A DNA stretch of 33,786 nt from positions 1 to 33,786 of the forward strand of contig NZ_CAMLMJ010000032.1 in assembly GCF_946481145.1 (NCBI RefSeq). Reading direction: 5' to 3'. The DNA is from an uncultured Sediminibacterium sp. Lineage in GTDB: Bacteria > Bacteroidota > Bacteroidia > Chitinophagales > Chitinophagaceae. This document shows positions 18,126 to 26,842 of the stretch, in pieces. The translations under genes and the position numbers were made by a program. The notes under the pieces are model-generated. The model searched no databases. It was not told the DNA's origin and was given only the letters and a program-made list of their open reading frames with translations. Numbering within the stretch: the stretch's first letter is position 1; every line of letters starts with the position of its first letter.

Positions 18126-19282
18126 ATATTTTGATTAAAGATGCCGGGCGATATTATCATGAACATTTTGGTGAACCGGCATTTATCGTGAGGTCTCCGG
18201 GAAGGATAAACCTTATAGGTGAACACACTGATTATAACGATGGATTCGTGTTGCCTGCAGCCGTTGATAATGCTGCTTTTATTTCTATAGGTGAACGTAC
18301 GGATAATCAGATTCATTTATTTTCTGTGGATTATCAGAAATATTATACGGGCAGCACGGAAGCTATTACGCAAAGCCCTCAGCAATGGCCTAATTATATT
18401 CTTGGTATAGTTGATGTGCTTCAGAAATCTGGGTACAAATGCAAAGGGTTTAATGCAGTATTAATAGGGGATGTTCCAATCGGAGCAGGGATGTCTTCTT
18501 CAGCTGCTGTTGAATGTGCCACCATTTTTGCGCTTAATGAGTTATTCGGTTTTAAACTCCCACGTATGGCAATGGTAAAGCTTGCGCAAAGAGCAGAAAA
18601 TGAATTTGTAGGTGTACGCTGCGGCATGATGGATCAATTTGCAAGCATGTTTGGAAAAAAAGGTAATGCCATTGAATTAGATTGCCGATCAAACGAATTT
18701 GCCTACTATCCGCTTAAATCAGATGAATATGATTTATTACTGGTGAATACCAGGGTAAAACATTCATTGGCAGAATCGAATGAATATAATACACGAAGAC
18801 AAAATTGTGAAACTGGTGTGACAAAGGTTCAACAGTTTTTCCCTGAAGTTCGGAGTCTAAGGGATGTTACACCTGAAATGTTGTCAAAGACAATAAACAC
18901 ATTGGAAGATGAAGTATACAAACAGTGTTTATATGTGGTGGAAGAAATCATAAGGGTTCAGGAAGCTTGTGAAGACCTCCGTCAGGAAGATATTGAGGCT
19001 TTTGGTAAAAAAATGTTTGCTACACATAAAGGGCTTAGTACTTTATACAAAGTGAGTTGTACAGAACTGGATTTTCTGGTTCAATTTGCTGCTGGCTATA
19101 AAGATGTAATTGGATCCAGAATGATGGGCGGAGGATTTGGTGGATGCACAATAAACTTGATCAAAAAGTCAGGAATGGCAGGTTTTGTCGACAGTGTATC
19201 TGAGGCTTATTTAGAGCATTTTAAGGTACTGCCTGATATATTTCCGGTTCGTACGGCTGATGGAACAAGTATGATTGTATAA
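18122..19282 (+). CDS. galK: galactokinase
   Basis: Phosphorylates galactose to galactose 1-phosphate, the first committed step of the Leloir pathway. The 386 residues match GHMP-kinase galactokinases. The galactokinase signature GRINLIGEHTDYNDG lies at about residues 27-41. The ATP-binding motif GAGMSSSAAVE is near residue 121, the catalytic-Asp region reads GVRCGMMDQFAS, and the C-terminal motif is MMGGGFGGCTINL. No galT, galE or transporter is next to it, so the pathway genes must be elsewhere. It overlaps the RNase gene by 4 nt and is followed by about 210 nt of non-coding AT-rich sequence in which I see nothing recognisable. Confidence 0.96.
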   Translation: MNILIKDAGRYYHEHFGEPAFIVRSPGRINLIGEHTDYNDGFVLPAAVDNAAFISIGERTDNQIHLFSVDYQKYYTGSTEAITQSPQQWPNYILGIVDVLQKSGYKCKGFNAVLIGDVPIGAGMSSSAAVECATIFALNELFGFKLPRMAMVKLAQRAENEFVGVRCGMMDQFASMFGKKGNAIELDCRSNEFAYYPLKSDEYDLLLVNTRVKHSLAESNEYNTRRQNCETGVTKVQQFFPEVRSLRDVTPEMLSKTINTLEDEVYKQCLYVVEEIIRVQEACEDLRQEDIEAFGKKMFATHKGLSTLYKVSCTELDFLVQFAAGYKDVIGSRMMGGGFGGCTINLIKKSGMAGFVDSVSEAYLEHFKVLPDIFPVRTADGTSMIV

Positions 19283-19492
19283 GCTCTTTAGGAATACTTA
19301 TCGACAAATGCTTTGTAGAAACTTGGCCGAAAGCTTGCAAGGGTGAAAAACATGTTGTAATTTATTCTATCATAATTATTCACAAAGAAATGAGTCAAAG
19401 CCAAAGTTTATAAAAGGATATATTAACAACTGATAAGTACAATACTGTTGAATGTTTTTGGTGATGGCTCAAATCAATAAAAACTTTCACAC

Positions 19493-19900
19493 ATGAAAAA
19501 CTACCATATCGTGTCGCGCATCGCGATCTATCTATTGGCTGTTGTAATGATTTGTTTTGGCTTTTATCACTTTCAGCATGCAAGAGAACTGGTTGTTTAT
19601 ATTCCTTCCTCTTTGCCTGGTGGCATTGTTTGGGTTTACTTAGTAGGTGGAGCTTTTATTCTGGTAGCAATTTCTTTCATTACCAACCGAATGGTAAAGA
19701 CATCTGCATACCTGCTTGCAATGATGCTTTTTGTTTTTATCCTTACACTACATCTTCCCAATTACCTTAATGCTGGCGATAAGGAAATGAAAGCAATGGC
19801 CTTAGTAAATCTCTTAAAAGATACGGCCATCGCAGGTTTTGCACTGCATATTGCTGCAGGTGCTCACCACCAGAAATTGCATTTAGAAGAAAGTGACTAA
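19493..19900 (+). CDS. small DoxX-like membrane protein
   Basis: The 135-residue protein has four hydrophobic segments (about residues 7-23, 40-61, 66-84 and 105-122), matching the four-helix DoxX/DoxD-like membrane family. Segment 1 has the DoxX-like GFYHFQHA. The third segment reads TSAYLLAMMLFVFILTLHLP. Function is unknown; some DoxX homologues act with redox or thiosulfate metabolism, but nothing here points to that. It ends one base from the stop of the convergent lipoprotein gene. Confidence 0.75.
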   Translation: MKNYHIVSRIAIYLLAVVMICFGFYHFQHARELVVYIPSSLPGGIVWVYLVGGAFILVAISFITNRMVKTSAYLLAMMLFVFILTLHLPNYLNAGDKEMKAMALVNLLKDTAIAGFALHIAAGAHHQKLHLEESD

Positions 19901-19901
19901 A

Positions 19902-20297
19902 TCAGTCATTAGAATATTTTATAGGAACCCATTTTGCAGGGGCATTGGGTACTATTGAGGCACATCTGATGCAGGCAGGATCATATTCCATCTGCTTCAG
20001 GATTTTTACGTCTACAACCAATCCCCTCAGCGAGGGTGCAAATGTTTTGAATTTTGAAAGATCGGCACAGCTTAATTCCGTGGAAAATACATGATCATAG
20101 GTAATTCCATCAAGTTCATACCCATCAACACCAAATCGATAATAGTCTTCATCCAGGATTTGTACCACTGCAGTGCCACAAACTTCATCCAGAATTTTTA
20201 TCTTAAACTTCTTTTTGAGTAAAGCCTCATCGTTTTTTTCACAGCCGGAAAAAACAAGTGTCAAAGTAGTTATAGCGGCTAATAATATGCTTTTCAT
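19902..20297 (-). CDS. small lipoprotein, function unknown
   Basis: The 131-residue protein has a lipoprotein signal: MKSILLAAITTLTLVFSGC, lipobox FSGC with Cys19 as the lipidated residue. Mature sequence is a compact globular domain with four further cysteines (VCGTA, LSCADL, ACIRCAS), which could form disulfides in the periplasm. I recognise no family. It is convergent with the DoxX-like gene and lies 66 nt downstream of the Cys-rich hypothetical gene on the same strand. Confidence 0.7.
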   Translation of the reverse strand: MKSILLAAITTLTLVFSGCEKNDEALLKKKFKIKILDEVCGTAVVQILDEDYYRFGVDGYELDGITYDHVFSTELSCADLSKFKTFAPSLRGLVVDVKILKQMEYDPACIRCASIVPNAPAKWVPIKYSND

Positions 20298-20363
20298 TCC
20301 TTCTTTTTGTCTGTTGACCCAAAAGGAAGCAAATATGTTGCTTTTTTGATTGTTTTTTTAAGA

Positions 20364-20858
20364 TCACTCAGATGCCTTGTCTGCTTCGTCTAATCGATCT
20401 TTTGTTCGTCGGCCTTTGATGGTTCCCCTCAAACAATATTCACAATTACAGGGTTTTTTGTTATGGCTATCGGGCATATACCGCCAACCCAGGGTTTGAG
20501 GAAGGTGTTTAATTTTGGTGATTTCGGTGCTTTCTATTTTTCGGGGAACAATTAATTCATAACCAAGTGGGTCTGGCATCGACATAATTTCCTTGATAGC
20601 GGTGCCGAGGGTAATAAATCTGTGAGGTCTACCATATTTTCCGGCGTATACTTTTTCGGAACTATTGAGACGAAAATAAATGCCCACAAAAGTTTTGGCT
20701 CCTGATTGTTTTAGTTCACGCAGCCATTGATGGGTAACAAAAAAATTAGGTAAAACAGGCATACAATAGACGCCTGCGCTATAACGGGTGGTTTTAATTC
20801 CGTTTTTTATAATTTTCCCGGAATTTCTTTCGTCTGCCAGGTGAACAAGAATAGGCAT
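20364..20858 (-). CDS. conserved hypothetical protein with CxCxxC cluster
   Basis: The 164-residue cytoplasmic protein is not a family I can name. It starts MPILVHLADERNSGKIIKNG, then GVYCMPVLPNFFVTHQWLRE, GYELIVPRKI, LPQTLGWRYMPDS and a C-terminal CNCEYCLRG that could bind a metal ion. The basic tail after it (TIKGRRTKDRLDEADKASE) may contact nucleic acid. The opening (His followed by a helix ending in a short NGI segment, then GVY) loosely recalls the ADP-ribosyltransferase/KptA fold, but no complete catalytic triad can be assigned. It lies 35 nt after the asparaginase-like gene. Confidence 0.6.
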   Translation of the reverse strand: MPILVHLADERNSGKIIKNGIKTTRYSAGVYCMPVLPNFFVTHQWLRELKQSGAKTFVGIYFRLNSSEKVYAGKYGRPHRFITLGTAIKEIMSMPDPLGYELIVPRKIESTEITKIKHLPQTLGWRYMPDSHNKKPCNCEYCLRGTIKGRRTKDRLDEADKASE

Positions 20859-20893
20859 TGTGTTTAATTACGGCTACTGTGTAAATACTTGTT

Positions 20894-21385
20894 TTAGGAA
20901 TGGGCTATTTCTTCAAAAGAACCTGTTTCCTTGTTTTTTCGAACATTACCAGCAGTAAAGACCCTTCCGTTCATAGCTACGTAAACACCGGGAGGAAGAG
21001 ATTGAACAAATGCAATTGCGCAGCCGAGATTGAATAATCCGTCAGAACTTCCGAATTTAATAGGAATCATAGCGCCGGTAAGTACAACTGTTTTATTTTT
21101 CACCTTCTCAGCAAGAAATTCTGCTGTATGCGTCATGGTATCTGTTCCGTGGGTAATGATGATCTTGTCTTCCTTGCAGTCGTTGCAATAGCCTGCGATG
21201 GTTGTGCGGTGAACATCATTCATTTCCAGGCTGTCAATCATCATTAAAGTCTGGATGCTTGCTGGAGCCATACATCTGCCCTTTTGTAAAAGCTCATCGA
21301 GGTGGGTGTCTTTAAAAAAGAGTTCACCATTTAACATATTATACTCTTTGTCGAAAGTACCTCCTGTGGCAAATATGCGAATCAT
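20894..21385 (-). CDS. single-domain asparaginase-like protein
   Basis: The 163 residues correspond only to the N-terminal catalytic domain of L-asparaginase; full enzymes are about 330-350. The two active-site threonine motifs are present: ATGGTFDK (Thr10) and ITHGTDT (Thr81, Asp82). Lys150 in GNVRKNKE sits where the catalytic lysine is expected, and the protein ends shortly after. The C-terminal domain that helps complete the active site between subunits is missing, so asparaginase activity is uncertain. Single-domain relatives occur in other bacteria, so this may be a natural short form. Divergent from the TonB receptor gene. Confidence 0.8.
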   Translation of the reverse strand: MIRIFATGGTFDKEYNMLNGELFFKDTHLDELLQKGRCMAPASIQTLMMIDSLEMNDVHRTTIAGYCNDCKEDKIIITHGTDTMTHTAEFLAEKVKNKTVVLTGAMIPIKFGSSDGLFNLGCAIAFVQSLPPGVYVAMNGRVFTAGNVRKNKETGSFEEIAHS

Positions 21386-21531
21386 CGTTCAAGTGGATTG
21401 ATTGCCACAAAAATACATGAAATAGGAGATGGATTGGCGGATCTTTCCTGATTGCGTAAAGTGTTTTTCCCAATACGGCATGGCTGAGGGATGGTTAAGC
21501 GCTTGTTTTGCACTTCAAAATTATTAAGATT

Positions 21532-23889
21532 ATGAAGAAAGGAATAAGCATGGCAGTTATGATACTGTTTAGCTTTTACGCAATGGCGCAACAGGCATCG
21601 ATAAAAGGTAAAATCCAGACTAAAGATGGCAGTCCTGCTGCCGATGTGAATATCATCCTTCAATCAAACAAAGCAACTACAGCAGCTCAGGATGGCTCTT
21701 ATGTTTTGAGGAATATAATGCCTGGAAAATACCAGCTAAAAATTTCATTTACAGGACTGCAAACGATAGAGAAAGAAGTGTCTTTATCAGCTAATCAGGT
21801 AATGGAGTTAAATTTCACCATATTAGAAACAGCCCGAGAGCTTGATGAAGTAATAGTACAAGCAAGAAGAAGGGCTAATGAAAAAGCCCTTACCATTGGG
21901 AAAGCACCTATTTCAGCGCAAGACTTGCCTCAGGCTGTAAGTGTAATTGAACGTAGACTTATTGAAGACCAGCAGGCACAAAGATTAAGTGATGTATTAA
22001 AAAATGCAAATGGTGTATATCTGGCAACTACGAGAGGATCTACGCAGGAAAACTTTAGTGCAAGGGGGTATGGGCTAGGCTCTGGTAATTTATTTAAAGA
22101 TGGTGTTCGGATTAACTCCGGAGCAATGCCTGAAACTGGTTCACTCGAAAGGGTAGAAGTTTTAAAAGGAAGTGCAGCTATTTTATTTGGTAATGTTTCT
22201 GCAGGTGGGATAGTAAATATGGTGACCAAGCAGCCTAAGTTTCAAAATGGAGGTGAGATCATGGTCCGGGCGGGTAGTTATGGATTATTCAAACCCTCAT
22301 TCGACATTTATGGTCCTGTTTCATCAAAGATTGCTTTTCGTGTAAATGGCAGTTATGAAACAGCAGACAGTTATAGAAACTTTGTTCATTCGACGAGGTA
22401 TTATGTAAACCCAAGTATATTGTTTAAACTGGGCAAAAAAACAGACCTGCTTATACAAACCGATTACCTGCAACATAAATTCACGCCAGATTTTGGTATT
22501 GGCTCCATAGCTAATACACAAATTCCTGATGTAGATCGGGGTGCTTTTTTTGGAGCTCCCTGGCAATATGCAAAAACACAACAGGCGAGTGCAACAGCTA
22601 CACTACGACATAGCCTGAATGATAAATGGAAACTGAATAGTACGATCTCTTACCAGGATTATAGCCGCGATTACTATTCTATTGAAAGGATACAGGCACA
22701 GGCTAATGGCGACTTTTTCCGTCCGTTGAATCGTACCAAAAACCAGGAAGATTATTTAAGCGCTCAGATAAATCTTACTGGCACATTCCAAACTGCATCC
22801 TTGAAACATGTTTTGCTGGCAGGTATGGATGTGGACTATTACAATACAACAGCTTACTCATTTAACCAGCCAACCGTTTACGATACCATCAATATTCTTG
22901 ATCCGAATAAATATGTTGCCAGAACAGATATTCCTGTAGCAAATGCGATACGTATGGTTAAAACGCCGACTATTCGTTTCGGCGCTTACTTGCAAGACCT
23001 TATCAGTGTAAACAAACATTTGAAAGTGCTGGTTGGACTTCGTTGGTCTATTCAGGAAGGAAGGCCTGCATCGACCACCAATTTGGTAAATAATGTGACA
23101 ACAATGGGTGCTGTAAAAACCGATAAGGCATTTTCTCCAAGAGTAGGTGTTGTGTATCAGCCAACTGAGCGTACGAGTTTGTTTGCATCATATGCTAATT
23201 CATTTGTTGTGAATAGTGGAACGGATGTTTACGGAAATACCTTGCAACCATCATTGATTGATCAGTATGAAATTGGTATCAAGAATGATCTGGTAAAACA
23301 TCGTCTCACTGCCAATCTTACTGTATACCGTATAATCAATCATAATCTGGCACAAACCGCACAGTTTTTAGCGGATGGTGTTACGCCAAATTCGAATACA
23401 GCAATAAAAGCATTAACGGGTCAAACAGCCAGTGATGGTTTTGAGATAGACCTGATCAGTCATCCGGCAAAAGGCTTGGATATCACTGCTGGTTATAGCT
23501 ATAATTTCATTCGATACACACGTACACCAGATGTGAAAGGAAACTTCGTGGAAGGAGAACGTTTACAAAATTCTGTAGGAAGTACAGCTAATGCTTCGGC
23601 TTTCTATAGTATAAAAGGGTGGAAATTTGGTGCAGGCATTTTTTATACAGGTAAACGATATGCTGGTTTTAATAATACCAAACAACAGGCTCAAAATTAT
23701 AATCGTTTGTTTGAGGTAGACGGATTTGTAACAGTTGATCTGAGTGCAGGATATAGTTGGAAGAAAATCAGTTTACTGGCCAAACTTTCTAACCTCACCA
23801 ATACGTTTAACTACTACACGCACGAGAATTACAGTATCAATCCAATTGCGCCAAGGCAATTAATGGCAACCGTGAGGTATAAGTGGTAA
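21532..23889 (+). CDS. TonB-dependent siderophore-type receptor
   Basis: Outer-membrane receptor for ferric siderophore or similar ligand, energised by TonB. I chose the ATG at 21532 (785 residues) over one eight codons upstream because it gives a clean signal peptide (MKKGISMAVMILFSFYAMAQ). Next is a carboxypeptidase-regulatory-like domain (about 22-95), then the TonB-box-like LDEVIVQA (about 103-110), the plug (DLPQAVSVIERRLI; ERVEVLKGSAAILFGNVSAG at about 205-224) and the 22-stranded barrel ending RQLMATVRYKW. Plug wording fits the siderophore class more than SusC. No siderophore biosynthesis or SusD gene is adjacent, and no Fur box was recognised upstream. Confidence 0.92.
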   Translation: MKKGISMAVMILFSFYAMAQQASIKGKIQTKDGSPAADVNIILQSNKATTAAQDGSYVLRNIMPGKYQLKISFTGLQTIEKEVSLSANQVMELNFTILETARELDEVIVQARRRANEKALTIGKAPISAQDLPQAVSVIERRLIEDQQAQRLSDVLKNANGVYLATTRGSTQENFSARGYGLGSGNLFKDGVRINSGAMPETGSLERVEVLKGSAAILFGNVSAGGIVNMVTKQPKFQNGGEIMVRAGSYGLFKPSFDIYGPVSSKIAFRVNGSYETADSYRNFVHSTRYYVNPSILFKLGKKTDLLIQTDYLQHKFTPDFGIGSIANTQIPDVDRGAFFGAPWQYAKTQQASATATLRHSLNDKWKLNSTISYQDYSRDYYSIERIQAQANGDFFRPLNRTKNQEDYLSAQINLTGTFQTASLKHVLLAGMDVDYYNTTAYSFNQPTVYDTINILDPNKYVARTDIPVANAIRMVKTPTIRFGAYLQDLISVNKHLKVLVGLRWSIQEGRPASTTNLVNNVTTMGAVKTDKAFSPRVGVVYQPTERTSLFASYANSFVVNSGTDVYGNTLQPSLIDQYEIGIKNDLVKHRLTANLTVYRIINHNLAQTAQFLADGVTPNSNTAIKALTGQTASDGFEIDLISHPAKGLDITAGYSYNFIRYTRTPDVKGNFVEGERLQNSVGSTANASAFYSIKGWKFGAGIFYTGKRYAGFNNTKQQAQNYNRLFEVDGFVTVDLSAGYSWKKISLLAKLSNLTNTFNYYTHENYSINPIAPRQLMATVRYKW

Positions 23890-23918
23890 TACATTGGTAC
23901 AAATAATAGTACTTAGTT

Positions 23919-23951
23919 AAAGCCATCCAGCTTAGTTGGGTGGCTTTTGTT
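23919..23951 (+). terminator. TonB receptor terminator
   Basis: Arms AGCCATCCA (23921-23929) and TGGGTGGCT (23937-23945), with one wobble pair, are followed by TTTGTTTT. It lies about 30 nt after the receptor stop. Confidence 0.75.
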
Positions 23952-23975
23952 TTAAAAGGAAGAGATAGTGAAAAC

Positions 23976-24003
23976 AAAAAGGCACTCAATCTGAGTGCCT
24001 TTT
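23976..24003. terminator. bidirectional hairpin terminator, tRNA-Glu side
   Basis: Perfect 8-bp arms GGCACTCA (23981-23988) and TGAGTGCC (23992-23999) around ATC, flanked by AAAAA on the left and TTTT on the right. It can end the minus-strand tRNA-Glu transcript and also act as a second terminator for the receptor. Confidence 0.8.
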
Positions 24004-24004
24004 G

Positions 24005-24076
24005 TACCCGGTACGGGAATCGAACCCGTCTTTCCTCCGTGAAAGGGAGATGTCCTAGCCGATAGACGAACCGGGC
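24005..24076 (-). tRNA. tRNA-Glu (anticodon TTC)
   Basis: Minus-strand cloverleaf of 72 nt. Acceptor GCCCGGT pairs with ACCGGGT, the D-arm is GTCT/GGAC, the anticodon loop CTTTCAC gives TTC, and the T-arm is CGGGTTCGATTCCCG. A G1-U72 wobble closes the acceptor, with discriminator A73. The 3' CCA is not encoded, as is usual in this phylum. It is followed immediately by a hairpin terminator. Confidence 0.95.
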
Positions 24077-24180
24077 ATTTTTTGTCAATCGGGACGCAAA
24101 AATAGGCTTTGGAAACTACCCGCCAAAATTTTTTCACATTTTTATTGAAATAAGGGGGTCTGTATCAGGCGGAGATTAGA

Positions 24181-24235
24181 TTTTAGCCACAGATTCACAG
24201 ATTATCACGTATAATCTTTGAATCTGTGGCTAAAA
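24181..24235. repeat. long intergenic hairpin, 25-bp arms
   Basis: Arms 24181-24205 and 24211-24235 match at 24 of 25 positions around a 5-nt loop (CACGT). The arm begins TTTTAGCCACAGATTC. It resembles dispersed CCACAGATTCACAGATT-type palindromes seen in other bacterial genomes, which is recollection rather than a search. It lies between tRNA-Glu and the gapA promoter; the rest of that 250-nt gap shows only the promoter. Confidence 0.85.
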
Positions 24236-24285
24236 CTTCAATTCGCATCCCCAAAAATTATCTGCTTTTTTCCTCTCAATCCATG

Positions 24286-24294
24286 TAAATTTGC
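24286..24294 (+). promoter_or_regulatory. putative gapA promoter (-7 element)
   Basis: TAAATTTGC fits the TAnnTTTG consensus 34 nt before the gapA ATG. A TCTG at 24261-24264 is a weak -33 candidate with 21-nt spacing. Confidence 0.5.
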
Positions 24295-24328
24295 CACTCT
24301 TTAAGCCATATACCTAAAACAAAAAACA

Positions 24329-25339
24329 ATGAGTACAGTAAAAGTTGCCATCAACGGTTTCGGACGTATCGGCCGTTTGGTGTTTCGTCAGATCTACAAT
24401 ATGGAAGGTATTGATGTAGTAGCAATCAACGATCTGACCAGTCCAAAAGTATTAGCCCATCTCCTGAAATATGATAGTGCACAGGGACGTTTCGATGCCA
24501 CTGTTACTTCTACTGATGACGCCATCATTGTAAATGGCGAAACAGTAAAAATTTATGCTCAGAAAGATCCTGCTCAAATTCCCTGGGGAAGCCATGGGGT
24601 TGATGTTGTGATTGAATCTACCGGTTTCTTCACCGATAAAGAAAAAGCTGAAGCACATATCAAAGCCGGCGCAAAACGCGTTGTAATTTCTGCTCCTGCT
24701 ACTGGTGACCTTAAAACAGTGGTGTTCAATGTGAACCATAGTATCCTGGATGGCAGTGAAACAATCATTTCCTGCGCATCATGCACCACCAACTGTCTGG
24801 CGCCAATGGCTAAAGTATTGAATGACCAGTTTGGTATTGCAACCGGTATCATGACTACCATTCATGCTTATACAAACGACCAGAATACACTTGATGCTCC
24901 GCATCCAAAAGGTGATCTGCGTAGAGCTCGTGCTGCTGCGGCTAATATTGTTCCCAACAGCACAGGTGCTGCAAAAGCCATCGGACTGGTATTACCAGAA
25001 CTGAAAGGTAAACTGGATGGCGGTGCACAACGTGTTCCAACCATCACTGGTTCATTAACTGAACTGGCTGTTATATTGAACAAAAAAGTAACAGCAGAAG
25101 AAATCAATGCAGCAATGAAAGCAGCAAGCAATGAAAGCTTTGGTTATACTGAAGACGAAATCGTTAGCTCAGATATCATTGGTATCCGCTACGGCTCTTT
25201 GTTTGATGCTACCCAAACCAAAGTAATGACTGTTGGAGACGCACAACTGGTAAAAACAGTAAGCTGGTACGATAATGAAATGAGTTATGTAAGCCAACTG
25301 GTTAGAACTGTGAAGTATTTTGCAGGACTAATATCTTAA
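24329..25339 (+). CDS. gapA: glyceraldehyde-3-phosphate dehydrogenase, type I
   Basis: Glycolytic oxidation of glyceraldehyde 3-phosphate to 1,3-bisphosphoglycerate. The 336 residues are normal length. NAD-binding [11 protein letters not shown] is at the N-terminus; Asp34-Leu35 (INDLTSP) favours NAD over NADP. The catalytic cysteine is Cys152 in SCASCTTNC, with the partner His in [12 protein letters not shown]. The S-loop reads [20 protein letters not shown] and the C-terminus ends [16 protein letters not shown]. It precedes pgk, the next glycolytic enzyme, but a long palindromic gap with a terminator-like hairpin separates them. Confidence 0.98.
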   Translation: MSTVKVAINGFGRIGRLVFRQIYNMEGIDVVAINDLTSPKVLAHLLKYDSAQGRFDATVTSTDDAIIVNGETVKIYAQKDPAQIPWGSHGVDVVIESTGFFTDKEKAEAHIKAGAKRVVISAPATGDLKTVVFNVNHSILDGSETIISCASCTTNCLAPMAKVLNDQFGIATGIMTTIHAYTNDQNTLDAPHPKGDLRRARAAAANIVPNSTGAAKAIGLVLPELKGKLDGGAQRVPTITGSLTELAVILNKKVTAEEINAAMKAASNESFGYTEDEIVSSDIIGIRYGSLFDATQTKVMTVGDAQLVKTVSWYDNEMSYVSQLVRTVKYFAGLIS

Positions 25340-25471
25340 TAATTTGAAAATTTGATAGTGTGGTAATTTGAAAATGTTTTTTTTCAGCATTTTCTATTAC
25401 CACACTTTTTATTTACGCAGAACCGTAATTTTTAAATTTTCAAATTTTCAAATTCTCAAATTTTCAAATTA
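25340..25471. repeat. palindromic intergenic element with internal terminator, gapA-pgk
   Basis: Perfect 16-bp outer arms (25340-25355 and 25456-25471; TAATTTGAAAATTTGA) enclose a hairpin: 25357-25367 pairs with 25396-25406 (11 bp) and 25370-25376 with 25388-25394 (7 bp), followed by a T-run. The inner hairpin is a plausible gapA terminator. Further TTTGAAAA complements fill 25434-25470. The outer right arm ends only 4 nt before the pgk ATG, so a closed stem could mask its translation start. Confidence 0.75.
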
Positions 25472-25475
25472 ATGT

Positions 25476-26669
25476 ATGAGCAAGTTTCTTAATCACAACT
25501 TCAGCAACCAAAAAGCTTTAATCCGCGTTGATTTTAATGTTCCGCTGAACGCCGAATTTGAAATTACCGATGATACCCGCATGCGTGCTACCATTCCGAC
25601 TATTCAGAAAATATTAAGGGATGGCGGTAGTGTAATATTAATGAGCCATCTCGGCAGACCTAAGGAAGGCCCAACAGAAAAGTATTCACTGAAACATATA
25701 GTGAAACACTTATCAAGCCTACTAGACGGCAAAGCTGTATTATTCGCGGATGATTGTATTGGTACATCAGCCACTGAACTTTCAGCTGCATTAAAACCAG
25801 GTGAAGTATTGTTGCTCGAGAACCTGCGTTTTTATAAAGAAGAAGAAAAAGGCGATTTGGCTTTTGCTGAGAAACTGAGTAAACTGGGTGATGTATATGT
25901 AAACGATGCCTTCGGAACAGCTCACCGTGCTCATGCTTCAACTGCAGTGATCGCACAGTTTTTCCCGGGAGATAAAAAAATGTTTGGCACCGTAATGGAT
26001 GGTGAAGTAGCCAGTGCCGAAAAAGTTATGCATTCTGCTGAGAAACCGTTTACGGCTATCATCGGAGGTGCCAAAGTGAGCGATAAAATCCTGATCATCG
26101 AAAATCTGCTTGAAAGAGCTACAGATATTATTATCGGAGGTGGAATGGCGTATACATTTATGAAAGCACAAGGCGGCACCATCGGTAATTCTTTGTGTGA
26201 GAACGATCGTTTGGATACTGCCGTGGCATTATTGAAAAAGGCAGAAGAGAAAGGTGTTTGTATTCACCTGCCATCCGATTCAATCATTGCAGACAAATTT
26301 GCAGCAGATGCCAACACGTCAACAGCCCCAAGTAACCATATTCCAGATGGCTGGATGGGACTTGACATTGGTGCCAGCGCCTGCGAGCAGTTTACCAATT
26401 GCATTAAGCGTTCTAAAACCATCCTTTGGAATGGTCCGATGGGCGTATTCGAAATGGAAAAATTTCAACACGGCACCAAAGCCATTGCCATTGCCATTGC
26501 AGAAGCTACGGCCAAAGGAGCATTTTCACTGGTTGGCGGTGGTGATAGTGTAGCTGCAGTAAACCAGTTCGGTTTTGCTGATAAGGTAAGTTATGTTTCC
26601 ACCGGCGGTGGTGCCATGCTCGAGTATTTTGAAGGCAAAGAATTACCTGGGATAGCGGCGGTAAAGTAG
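25476..26669 (+). CDS. pgk: phosphoglycerate kinase
   Basis: Transfers phosphate from 1,3-bisphosphoglycerate to ADP, the first ATP-yielding step of glycolysis. The 397 residues match the monomeric bacterial enzyme. N-terminal motifs are RVDFNVPLN and [10 protein letters not shown], with [16 protein letters not shown] and [14 protein letters not shown] following. The hinge and nucleotide domain has [11 protein letters not shown] and [11 protein letters not shown], and the C-terminus [13 protein letters not shown]. It follows gapA but is separated from it by a structured gap, so differential expression within one locus is possible. Confidence 0.98.
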   Translation: MSKFLNHNFSNQKALIRVDFNVPLNAEFEITDDTRMRATIPTIQKILRDGGSVILMSHLGRPKEGPTEKYSLKHIVKHLSSLLDGKAVLFADDCIGTSATELSAALKPGEVLLLENLRFYKEEEKGDLAFAEKLSKLGDVYVNDAFGTAHRAHASTAVIAQFFPGDKKMFGTVMDGEVASAEKVMHSAEKPFTAIIGGAKVSDKILIIENLLERATDIIIGGGMAYTFMKAQGGTIGNSLCENDRLDTAVALLKKAEEKGVCIHLPSDSIIADKFAADANTSTAPSNHIPDGWMGLDIGASACEQFTNCIKRSKTILWNGPMGVFEMEKFQHGTKAIAIAIAEATAKGAFSLVGGGDSVAAVNQFGFADKVSYVSTGGGAMLEYFEGKELPGIAAVK

Positions 26670-26778
26670 GGGAGAAAATCAAAAGTCAAAATTCAAAAGT
26701 CAAAAGTCAAAATTGGGTTATTAGCCATTTTTTTGACTTTTGACTTTTGAATTTTGACTTCACTGTAATATTTCTCCC
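26670..26778. repeat. perfect 30-bp inverted repeat with nested outer arms, pgk-lemA
   Basis: Arms 26683-26712 and 26731-26760 are exact reverse complements, 30 bp, around an 18-nt loop. They are built from the iterated words AAAAGTC and AAAATTC. A second pair, GGGAGAAA (26670-26677) and TTTCTCCC (26771-26778), brackets it. The whole begins right at the pgk stop. It could serve as terminator for pgk, but its length and internal repetition exceed that role. Confidence 0.9.
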
Positions 26779-26842
26779 ATTTTGCTACTAATGGTATAAA
26801 AACAGGAATTAAATAACTAATTTCATACAAATCAACTTAAAC

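Noticed and set aside
21386..21531. Possible Fur box upstream of the siderophore-type receptor
   Set aside because: No convincing 19-bp GATAATGAT-like palindrome was found in the divergent gap.
24005..24076. G1-U72 wobble in tRNA-Glu as a sign of a decayed tRNA
   Set aside because: All other stems and loops are intact and a terminator follows, so it is probably functional.
24181..24235. Reading the 55-nt hairpin as a CRISPR repeat or as a terminator
   Set aside because: There is one copy only, no spacer array and no cas genes; it also lacks a T-tract and a gene ending nearby.
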